Below are positions 21,296-30,627 of a stretch of DNA of 64,000 nucleotides, piece by piece. How positions within the stretch are numbered: the stretch's first letter is position 1; each line of letters opens with the position of its first letter. The notes beneath the pieces were generated by a model. That model saw nothing but the letters and a program-made list of their open reading frames with translations. It was not told the DNA's origin and did not search any database. This stretch comes from Epiperipatus broadwayi (Eukaryota; Onychophora; Udeonychophora; Euonychophora; Peripatidae): assembly GCA_028023455.1 (NCBI GenBank), contig JAQFVV010012529.1, forward strand, positions 870,001-934,000. Reading direction: 5' to 3'. The position numbers and the translations under genes were made by a program.

Positions 21296-23025
21296 TGCAA
21301 ATTTAGTACGCGATCTCTGCTTATTTTGGATTTCAAAAATAACCAAAAACATCATCTGACACATTTAAGTAATAAAAAACTACACGAAAACAGAAAAAAT
21401 TTAAAGAAAGCCACATGCTATAATTTTGCTAGGGGTTACATTTTCTAATGTGACTTAATGGATTTCGAATCCATTATTTTTATTACAGTACTCTTTGCTC
21501 TTTACTTCCTCACACCTACTAGTCGACCATTTGGTTTCCTACTTTTTTATTTTACATTTGACACCTTTGAACATCCAAAGGTGTTTGACTGTAGCTATTT
21601 TCAAGATTGCCTTTGTGGATAAAGATGCACCACACTTATATTTCTCCCCTCTCCCATTGTCTACTTTTACATTCTTATTCAATGGTTTTCAGTTTTTATA
21701 TACGTTTCTTTTAACTGTAAAATGCTTCTTAACTTAAATAATTTAGATTTTAGCTTTAGAAAGATGCCATAATATTATATATATACACATGCACCTATTA
21801 CAAATGTGCGGATTTTAATATTACATTTTATACACCATGGGAGATAGTTTGGTTTTAAGTAAAATGAAGCAAGTATATCTGCGTACAGATAATATTCATC
21901 GCTTCAATATATAAAATCATACCTTAACAAATAATTTAACAAATGTTTAGAAAAGTACGCAAACCACTCTATAATTATTTTGTATACAAATTCTGAGAAT
22001 TAAAAAGTAACTTTCTTGCTATGATGGGGAGAACCGAATAAGGCGTAATTAAGCCTCTTACTATGTGCGGATGTACATATAAATATTACCCTAGTCACTA
22101 TTAAAGTTAGTTATATACAGCTTACTTGTACACAAACATATAATACGCGTTAAAATATAAGAAGATAAAACTCATTAAAGTCTTCATTTGCATTTCATCT
22201 ATATCAGATCTACTCTTGATTATGTCATTATAATCTGTATATCTATTAACATTGAAATGAGTTTTACTACCAACAAAGGAAAACAAAAACATATTTTAAA
22301 TAAATGTAAATATTTTATTTTATTTAAAAAATATTTATTTTAATTAATAATAGCTTTGTGTCTGTGAGTGCACAAAGAAAACAAATAAATGAAATATGAT
22401 AAATAAATAAATGGCTATTGGGTTTATTTACTTTCATTATCAAACCTGTGTGCTAAATGAATTGCTGTGTGCTAAATTTGCATACACTTTTTATTTCTTA
22501 TAGCAACAGTTTTACTTTGCAATTCATTTAGCCACAGCTTTGATAATGAAGGTATTCCTTCAAAAATACTAGCCATTTATTTATTTATCGTATTTCATTT
22601 ATTTGTTTATTTTACACACTCATAATTTTATTTGTGTGAAATATATATATATCGCATATATATTACTTTAATTTGTATAAGGGGGGAGGGGTGCATTAGA
22701 TATCACATATCAGTCACATCAAAATGCTACCAAGTACTTTTTTAGACAATAATAACTAGCATTTATTGATTAAGATTTAAATATAGTAATCTTGCTCTCT
22801 CTATATATAAATTATTTGATTTATAATATAAAATAAGAAAATGTTAATTTTTCGTGTTTTGGCTTTTTTTTTAACTGTGCATTTTGGCGGGTTTTTCCAA
22901 GTCACGTGACCCAAGTTCTAAATTTTGTCTGTTTTCGCGTAGTTTTTTATCACTTAGATATGTCAGACAATGTTTTTGGCTTTTTTTGAAATTCAAAATG
23001 GCAGAGATCGCGTACTAAATTTGCA
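21296..23025. mobile_element. Non-autonomous Mutator-like (MULE) element
   Basis: 1730 bp with terminal inverted repeats of about 105 bp: TGCAAATTTAGTACGCG at the left end, its complement at the right end, and similarity continuing through the AAAAACTACRCGAAAACAGA segment. It is flanked by a perfect 10-bp direct repeat. Long TIRs with 9-11 bp duplications are characteristic of Mutator-like elements. No transposase was recognised. The 80-codon stretch at 21495 has no visible motif. An internal foldback occupies 22375-22620. It was inserted into the leader of the LTR retrotransposon. Confidence 0.8.
22375..22620. repeat. Internal imperfect palindrome of the MULE
   Basis: AACAAATAAATGAAATATGA at about 22380 to GCTAAATGAATTGC near 22465 is mirrored by GCAATTCATTTAGC near 22520 to CGTATTTCATTTATTTG near 22600. 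The arms are about 90-110 bp. Confidence 0.7.
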
Positions 23026-23035
23026 GAGTATGCGG

Positions 23036-24385
23036 TCTGCAATATGACGAATCTTTCTAATAAAATCATGTACATGATAATAAAAGAAATATTTATATAG
23101 GTATATCTGTTTGTATATTTATATGTAGTCATATATATGCTTATTTAATGTTGTACATATTCATATATATGGGTGTATATGGTATATATTTCGTTTATAG
23201 ATCGGTAAAACCTGTTTTTATATGTTTTTTAAGTTTTTGATCTCAATGCATTTTCTCTAATTTCTTGATAATTGTATAACTATTTCAGGTTGTGACCAAA
23301 ATGGTATTTGGTTTTGATCCGAGGTTCATCACTTGGAGTGGCGGTTATCATGGGATAAGTTTTTTTTTTATATTTTTTGTTAATCGTACTTTGGCTGTTT
23401 GAATTTATATTTTATCATGACCAAAATGGTAACTGGTTTCGAACCCAGGTCATACATATTACCTTACTTAAAGTTATACATCCAAGATATAATTTTAAAA
23501 ATCATTTAAAATAGCATTTACTTATTCATGCAGATATTTTTTTTGAAAGTGAAGTGAAACTCAAAATAAATTTTAATCGCATTAAACTTTATAAATTCTT
23601 ATCAATGTGTAATTGGATCATTATACATATATGGCCATTGCCTTGTCGACTGGCGCCCTCATCAAATAAATTTGTCGGCAAGTGCTTTCTCTCATATTGG
23701 ATTACAAATAAACCAAACCATAGTATAGTAGATGATCAAAATAACAATGTATGCTTAGTGAACCAAAATAATTTTAAACATGACATATGTATATTTTTGT
23801 TCACTTATTCCTTTTGATATATATATATATATAAACTTGTGTATTAATGTAAATGCATTTTTTTAGTTGTCTCAGGTGTCAGAGAAAGCCAGGTCAAGCT
23901 GTAAGTGTATTATTTTAATTATATTGTGACAACATAGCAGTGACATTTAAATGAAATATAAAAAAATAAATAAAGTAAAATGAGGAGAATTATATATGTA
24001 GTACAAATATTAAAAACAGACAAGGCAAGATTTTATATTTTTTCATGTACAAACTGATACATATAGGCATAGGTTTAAGATAGGACCTCGTGAGGTAGGC
24101 AAAGTTGGATCTTCTAAATACATACAAAATAAAAGAGATAGTTAGAGAATAATAAACTTAGAATACTGGTTTATATTACAAATAAATAAAAAAAAATTAT
24201 TAACTAGTATAAGGATATTCAGAAGAATATAGCTCCTAGACACAGGTGATAAAATACATTTATCTTGATTTTTTTCCTTGTTGTCTCTAGGTTAGTAGAG
24301 ATAGTATAATTGTTTATAAAAGACTAAAGTACATTATAAAAATAAGGTGTTATTGTTGTATAACAATAGCCAATATTAGGCAAAA
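23036..24385. other. LTR-element leader upstream of gag
   Basis: Contains a twofold repeat of GACCAAAATGGTA followed by TGGTTT-GA-CC-AGGT (about 23292-23326 and 23418-23454). Its second copy resembles a tRNA B box (GGTTTCGAACCC), perhaps a SINE remnant. An 87-codon open stretch at 23554 is not recognised. No splice or PBS signal could be confirmed. Confidence 0.35.
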
Positions 24386-25395
24386 ATGGAGGTACAGAAG
24401 AGAGGCGAAGATTATGACAGTGACGAGGAGGTGTGCTCAACATTCCAAATATGTCAACATGTACACATAGTGACCAAAAATATAATTTTGAAACTCTCAT
24501 CAAAGAAATGAGAGACAGAAGAAAAATGATGTTGACCATGTTCCAAGAATTCACAGGAATTACATCACAAAGATTGAACCATTTGGAGGAAAACATGGAA
24601 CTCCATCAACAACATACTAGTAGGACAAAAGAATTACCAGATGACGATACTCAGTTAAAATGGCAAGATCAACAAGAACAAGATGATACTCAGGTTAAAT
24701 CATTGATGGATAATGAATTAGGCAAGGATATTCACAGCTTGGACGTGTCAGTCAAACATGAAATACAGGATGGAGAAGAAAATGGACAGATGAATGAGTG
24801 TAGAGAGAAAATGAACAATCGTCAACCACTGAACCCAATCCAGATGCAACAAGGCAGTCAAATCCTTACGCCGATAATAATCAATCCTGTAACATCTCCT
24901 GTGGCAAAGTTTATCCATATGCAATGTTTTAGAGGGGAACCAGGTGGAAACCCTAGACACCACCTTGACAGTTTAAAAATATTTTTCCAATTCCAGAATA
25001 TGACGGAGCAAGAAAAAGTGGTGATCTCCAGTCATCATTTGAAAGAATCTGCCAGACTGGTGGAACACTGTCTGAACAACCACTAACATTTATGGAATAT
25101 GAGAATGCAGTGATGTGTATGTATTGGAGTGCAGAGCGGCAGGAAGGTCTAATGCATTCCACCATGCATGAAAGATACCCAGCTAATCATCAAGAGACAT
25201 ATGCTCAGTTTTTCGTTAGGGAGGTAAATAGAATAAAAGCGCTAAGTGATTCAATTATCCGGAAACGCAGATAATAAGGATGATTGGGCGCAACATGCCA
25301 TCTTGGATAAGGAAAATATTGATAAGTAGTCAGTTGCAGGATATTAAAGGCACGACTTGTATACTGACAGCTATTGAATATGGAAATCTTAATAA
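24386..25395 (+). pseudogene. Retrotransposon gag, frameshifted
   Basis: Probable start at ATG 24386 (MEVQKRGEDYDSDEE), then a frameshift into the 217-codon frame 24433-25086. This frame has a charged, coiled-coil-prone N-terminal half (KEMRDRRKMML, RLNHLEENMELH) and a capsid-like segment (FRGEPGGNPRHHLDSLKIFF, about residues 168-187). A further shift continues it at 25092-25274 (MEYENAVMCMY to IIRKRR) and on to about 25395. No CCHC zinc knuckle is found. The gag end runs directly into mid-RT sequence, which indicates that nucleocapsid, protease and the start of RT were deleted together. Confidence 0.75.
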
Positions 25396-25399
25396 AGAC

Positions 25400-25990
25400 A
25401 GAAAGGCATGTGCCGCCGCCGATGCATGAAACGTTTGTGCAGCTCGCAGGGAAGACTGTTTTCTCGACCATGGACATGACAGTGAGTTATTGGCAAATGG
25501 CGTTGGACCACCATGACAGAAAATATACGGCATTTCATTACAATGGCCAGACTCACGTGTTCAAGAGGGTGCCATTCGGTTTAATTAACAGTGGAGCAGG
25601 CCTCGTGAGATGTTTGAAAAATGTTTTATCTCCTCAAATACAGGAACACATGGTTTGTTATGTGGACGATATCATGATCGCCTCAAAGTATATCAAGCAT
25701 TTGCGACATTTGGAAAGCTTCTTTTGTGAATGCGCACGAGAAAATATAAGCATCAACATGGAAAAGTTTTTTCGCAGTTGAGGAAATTGAATTTTTGGGC
25801 CATGTTGTAAATAGTCAAGGTGTCAAAACCCATCCCACAAAAATAGAAGCTATAAAGAATTTTCCAGTTCCCACCAACCAGAAACAGGTTCGAGCATTTC
25901 TAGGATTATGTAATTTCTAACACCGCTTTTATCTGAGATTTACTTACGACACCATGCAGCTAATCGAATTAATAAAGAGCAGTAAAAAAT
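25400..25990 (+). pseudogene. Retrotransposon reverse transcriptase, truncated and broken
   Basis: The open frame to 25781 holds FSTMDMTVSYWQMAL (first catalytic Asp region), FKRVPFGLINSGA and the YVDDI catalytic box. After a frameshift near 25778 the thumb continues with EFLGHVVNSQG and VRAFLGLCNF, ending at a stop near 25920. These are Ty3/gypsy RT signatures. The N-terminal fingers and the protease expected upstream are missing. Confidence 0.85.
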
Positions 25991-26059
25991 GGGAATGGAA
26001 AGAGAGGTATGAGCAAGAAATGTGTAAAGTGAAAGAAATTCCTGGAAACAGTAATGTTA

Positions 26060-26460
26060 TACCCTCCAGATTTTAACCGCCCCTTTTACGTTCAAACAGA
26101 TAGCAGTAGGCAAGGTTTGGGCGCGGTATTATTTCAAATTGGGGATAAAAATGAGCTCAAGTGTTATACTTTATTATTCGGATATTGAAAGGGGCTGAAA
26201 AGCATTATACAACTACAGAACAGGAGACATTAGCAATAGTGTGGGTATGCCAGAAATTCAAACAGTTTTTGTTGAGATCAGAAGTGGTAATCATAACTGA
26301 CCACAAATATTTGGAATTTCTGAACAAGAGTTTTCTAAACAATGACAGATTGATAAGGTGGAGCCTGATACTTCAACAGTTTCGGTATAGTGTCATTTAT
26401 TGCCCGGGACGGAATATTGTGGCTGATGTTTTAAGCCGCCACCCTGTGCCCATGGCTGCT
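26060..26460 (+). pseudogene. Retrotransposon RNase H
   Basis: TDSSRQGLGAVLFQ (about 26098-26140) supplies the first catalytic Asp. After a frameshift the frame from 26161 gives TTTEQETLAIVW, ITDHKYLEFL and PGRNIVADVLSRHP. These are the standard RNase H blocks that link RT to integrase in Ty3/gypsy pol. Confidence 0.85.
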
Positions 26461-27135
26461 CAGAATCCAGATTTAAGAAACCAGACAATGAAGATAATGA
26501 CGACCACAGCAGGAAACAGAGTGGAATCTCACCTCCAGAATTTAGCATATTGGCAGGCCCAGGATGCTCAATATAAGAAAATAATTAACATTATTACATT
26601 TAAGATGGCAGCCAGTAGGCACTATAATCAATACAGAATCACATATGGGATCCTTCAGATTAATACCAAAAGCCCTCAAAGTCCATGGAAAGTCATAATA
26701 CCTCACAAATTGAGAAACCAAATTATTACCCACATCTATCAGTCGGTGGGACATTATAGTCCTCAGTAAGTAGAAGCAATAAAATGTCAATTTTATTGGC
26801 CAGGTATGTACTCACAGATCTTACATGTGTTGAAAACCTGTGAGATTTGTGCTTGGAGCAAGGCCCCAAATCGATCGTATGCAGGAGCCAAAACCGATCC
26901 TCGCATCTAAACTAAATGAGCTCCTAGCTGTAGATCATTATGGCCCATTACCGATGTTTCGATGATTACAGTATCTGTTTGTCACGTATGATGTGTTTTC
27001 AAAGTACGTGAAAGCATACCCAGTAAGGACAGCAAACTCTAGAGGAGCAATAAAGGCACTGGGAAAAATAGATGCCGGAAGTTGGAAAACCTCAGATAGT
27101 GATATCTGATCATGGCACAGTGTTTACATCCAAAG

Positions 27136-27954
27136 AATGGAAGACATTAGTGTTTTTCTGAAGGTTTGTGATGATGGTGTTCTAGCTGTATTTTTATATT
27201 GGACTATTTCCATCATCTAATATGTGTGTCTTTAGAAAAGTTTAATTTTTAGTTAAATATTCCAAATGCATTCAACTGTTAGTAATATCACAGCAAACAG
27301 GTTAGTATATGCACCAACTGTTAGTAATATCACAGCAAACAAATGTTAATAATATCACAGCAAACAGGTTAGTATATGCACTAACTGTTAGTAATATCAC
27401 AGCAAACAGGTTAGTATATGCACAACGTTTCGAGAGGTATTTTTCTCCCCTCTTCTTCAGGTGTTGCTGGCCTGACCAGTGACAGTACTAGCATGGGATT
27501 CGAACCTGGGTCCTTAGATTCTTGATTATTGAAATTTAAGGTAACGCTCTAACCAACTGGCTCAGTTGGTTAGAGCGTTACCTTAAATTTCAATAATCAA
27601 GAATCTAAGGACCCAGGTTCGAATCCCATGCTAGTACTGTCACTGGTCAGGCCAGCAACACCTGAAGAAGAGGGGAGAAAAATACCTCTCGAAACGTTGT
27701 GCATATACTAACCTGTTTGCTGTGATATTACTAACAGTTAGTGCATATACTAACCTGTTTGCTGTGATATTATTAACATTTGTTTGCTGTGATATTACTA
27801 ACAGTTGGTGCATATACTAACCTGTTTGCTGTGATATTACTAACAGTTGAATGCATTTGGAATATTTAACTAAAAATTAAACTTTTCTAAAGACATTCAA
27901 CACACATATTAGATGATGGAAATAGTCCAATATAAAAATACAAATGGAAGACAT
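27136..27954. mobile_element. Head-to-head palindromic tRNA-derived SINE dimer
   Basis: The insertion is flanked by a 12-bp direct repeat AATGGAAGACAT (27136-27147 and 27943-27954). The left arm (27188-27559) is nearly the perfect reverse complement of the right arm (27563-27941), with a loop of about 3 bases (GCT) at 27560-27562. Reading rightwards from the centre: a tRNA-like head with A-box-like TGGCTCAGTTGG and B-box GGTTCGAATCC (about 27557-27625), a CTGAAGA...CGAAAC segment (27662-27695), then about three and a half copies of a roughly 42-bp unit (CTAACCTGTTTGCTGTGATA), and an AT-rich tail. About 40 bases at the far left (27148-27187) are not mirrored. Confidence 0.85.
27557..27640 (+). 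repeat. tRNA-like SINE head with polymerase III boxes
   Basis: TGGCTCAGTTGGTTAGAGCG (A box) and GGTTCGAATCCC (B box) are spaced like an internal pol III promoter. Between them CCTTA and TAAGG could form an anticodon stem with an enlarged loop. The mirror copy lies at about 27484-27565 on the minus strand. It is judged a SINE head rather than a functional tRNA because no acceptor stem closes. Confidence 0.7.
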
Positions 27955-28448
27955 GGATGGCTAAACAAGGAATTCAACATAGGCTAACTTCCGTTAGAAA
28001 TCCATAGGCTAACCCTTGTGAAAGAGTCATGCGAGAAATAGGATGACTCTTTAGGACATATATACCAACCATCGGGACTGGGTAAATAAAACTGAAAAGG
28101 TGATACAATATATTAACAACACAATGAATGAGTCAACGGGATTTACTACAACTCACCTGCATTATGGGAGAGAATGTCCTCAGTTATTTAAAACCAAAAT
28201 GCCGATGGAAGAGAAGATAAACTACAAGATCAAAAGATAGCATATGAACGATTAAGACGGGCAGCGCTGCATTGGAAAAATAAAAAACAAAACTGGCAAT
28301 ATCAATTCAGGCAAGGGGAGCAAGTATGGCTGAGAGACCCTATGCCAAGTAATGCATCGTGGAAAGAATTTAAAAAGTTTTCCCCAATATATCAAGGACC
28401 ATACACGTTGAAAAAGGGATTGCGGGAGTAATGCTTTCCTGTTGGAAG

Positions 28449-30338
28449 ATAGTGTAACGGAATAGCGTTACATGGTATTCAAACCCAGGCGTATGGGGGT
28501 ATATTTAACTATAATCAATGGACGAAATAACTGACAGGGACAAAACTTTTATAAAAGCGGTCTTGCTTTAATAATAAGCGAAGAACAGCCGTTTCTAAAA
28601 GCCGATCGCAGCTATATAAGAGTACCTGTCAGATTTATTGAAAAAAAGAGTAAAAATTGTTGTTATTTTATTATTTTGTGTGTGTGTGCTAAGAATAAAT
28701 CTATAATCCGTCGTTGTAGTTTTTTTTATTCATTTTTGATTAATTAAGGAAGAATGATTGAACGCAAGTTTAACTTTTATCAAATAATTTAAATTAATTA
28801 GCAATATGTTCTGAAATTCCAAGCAATCTCAGATTAATTTGTACAAACGTAATTAGTAAATGTAAAATTAGAAATTGAAACAATAGGCAGGATATGTGCT
28901 GGTACGCCGAGATAAAACAAGCCAAAATTAGAAACAGAGGTGTGAGAAAGTGTACACCGCTATTGTACGACTCAGATTTCTGTCCCCAGAGAAACAATAC
29001 CTAAGAAAAACGGTTAAATTCCAAACTAATGTCAACAATCCCAGAAATCTCGGAGTTGAGCTGACACGCGATGGACTTATCAAATAAAGGGACTCACAGG
29101 TGCATGGGATTGATTGGAGGAGAAAAATTCAAGGTGTGAGGGCGTGAAGGCAAAGATCAAAAAGGCCGAACAGCGTTTTCAGAGGACAGTTGTGCTCTTC
29201 TTTAGAGAAATTATTAAGAGACTTGATTTTTATTAGACGTTATGAATCTAACTGCCATGCGTTGCTGAATATAGAATTCGCGGCTTGACCGCCGGACCTC
29301 CGCGTCCAGTCCAGCTGATTGCCATCAAGATGCTCATACCACCGGAGAACCTCATATTAGGACCACGCTCGCTTGGAGACCGCGCAAATCGCCGGAATAC
29401 CTCATTAAAGAATAATCTTCGCTCAGGATCCCATTACAGTCGTTCTACATTTCACAGGTAGCTATCGTAAAATTTGTTATATTCAATTGTGCACTTAAAG
29501 AAATAACTTTAATATCCAGAACTATTAGAAAGACATTAATCTAAAACAGTATAATTAATATTAATCATTTATGAACAGTTCGAGAATTTTTTACCTAATA
29601 AATTTGCCGACTGATCAACAGTCTGAAATAATATGTGCAAAGTAATTTGAAGTTTACCGTTAATTGTCTCGGCTTGCCGATCACATACCTGCGTTAATCA
29701 TTATTAAACAGATTAAATAAATATTTATGTAGCTAATTTTTTTTGTTATTTAATTGCTTGGAATTTCAACATAAATTTATATATATCGGAATGAATGCTT
29801 TAGCGTAAGTTTGTTTGTATGGAAATGAATGCAGTTGATATTTTGGGGGTGGGATTTTATTGATTTTATGCTGAATGCAGTTGATATTTTGGGGGTGGGA
29901 TTTTATTGATTTTATGCTTATGTCGTGATGCTTTTTAGACTAAAGTTAAGTTGGATTAATTTGTTCTGTGGGATGTAGGGCGGGCCCTTCTATGATTATA
30001 ATAACGGAGGTAGTGTGAAGGGTAATTGTGGCTGTGTTCGTTTCATGTTTCCGACTGGAGCGAGGCACGGGCATGTTTTGTGATATAATTGAGTGGGCTT
30101 ATGCACATACGTGGCGGACTCTTCTAAAAGTTCTCCTGGCGCCTATTACTGGGATTCGATTCGAATCTATGTATAAAATAAATAAAGCGTACGTGTATGG
30201 GTGTTAGAAATTATCGTCGCAGAACATCATGTAATCCCCGGACGGAAGAACACAGCGGGTGCCAACAAAAAAAGGAATCGTCAAGCAAGGATTAGAGTAG
30301 GTAGTGAAATGTCACGGTCCCGTGGCGGGTTACAATAG
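28449..30338. mobile_element. Solo LTR of another family inserted in integrase
   Basis: The insert begins TGTAACGGAATAGCG at 28453 and ends GGCGGGTTACA at 30334, 1882 bp. It is flanked by ATAG on each side (28449-28452 and 30335-30338). The terminal TGTAAC...GTTACA form short inverted ends as expected of an LTR. CTATATAAGAG at about 28612 is a candidate TATA box. No internal region or second LTR is present, so it is a solo LTR left by recombination. It contains a perfect 46-bp tandem duplication (29827-29918). The integrase reading frame resumes directly beyond it. Confidence 0.8.
29827..29918. repeat. Perfect 46-bp tandem duplication
   Basis: Two identical adjacent copies beginning GAATGCAGTTGATATTTTGG, inside the solo LTR. 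Their identity points to a recent event. Confidence 0.9.
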
Positions 30339-30417
30339 TAACGGTATAAAAGGAGTATACAATGCCAGAAACTTAAAACCTTATGTACCACCGGACCCTG
30401 GAAAATATGGAAACTAA
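30335..30417 (+). pseudogene. C-terminal end of integrase
   Basis: After the solo LTR the pol frame ends with NLKPYVPPDPGKYGN and TAA (30415-30417), which resembles the LKPY ending of gypsy integrases. About 210 bases of AT-rich sequence with no env ORF separate it from the 3' LTR. Confidence 0.75.
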
Positions 30418-30627
30418 AAAAAAAAAATATAGATACCTTGTTAGACTAGAAACAACACTGACCCGACTCTAGTTATATGATTAAAAAAAGAAAGACCGTT
30501 AGTTAATAACAAATTAAATATTACAGTAAATAAAGAGTAGACTTGAACTCACCTGGCACAAAATTTTTTATCTCTGACCTGAAGCAACTGCATTTTTTTT
30601 AACATTTTTTTTCTTACTATTGGGAAA

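Larger units (their letters stand above)
26461..28450 (+). pseudogene. Retrotransposon integrase, interrupted
   Basis: The HHCC zinc domain is recognisable (HIYQSVGHYS near 26731-26760 and TCEICAW near 26838-26858), with an in-frame stop at 26767 inside it. The core has Asp in AVDHYGP (about 26930) and in VISDHGTVF (about 27100-27127). The palindromic SINE dimer then interrupts it at 27148. The core resumes after 27955, with a probable Glu in KTEKVIQYINNT (about 28085-28120), HYGRECPQLF, VWLRDP and YQGPYTL. A solo LTR splits the last part at 28453. Confidence 0.85.

Noticed and set aside
23285-23460. A second tRNA-SINE based on the GGTTTCGAACCC word
   Set aside because: Only a B-box-like match without a convincing A box; kept only as a remark in the leader entry.
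23651-23663. TGGCGCC sequence resembling a lysine-tRNA primer-binding site
   Set aside because: It lies 4.6 kb from the 5' LTR end, is not preceded by an LTR terminus, and complementarity stops after about eight bases.
27557-27640. A genuine tRNA gene
   Set aside because: A and B boxes are present but there is no closing acceptor stem, and it is continuous with a SINE body and mirrored next to itself.
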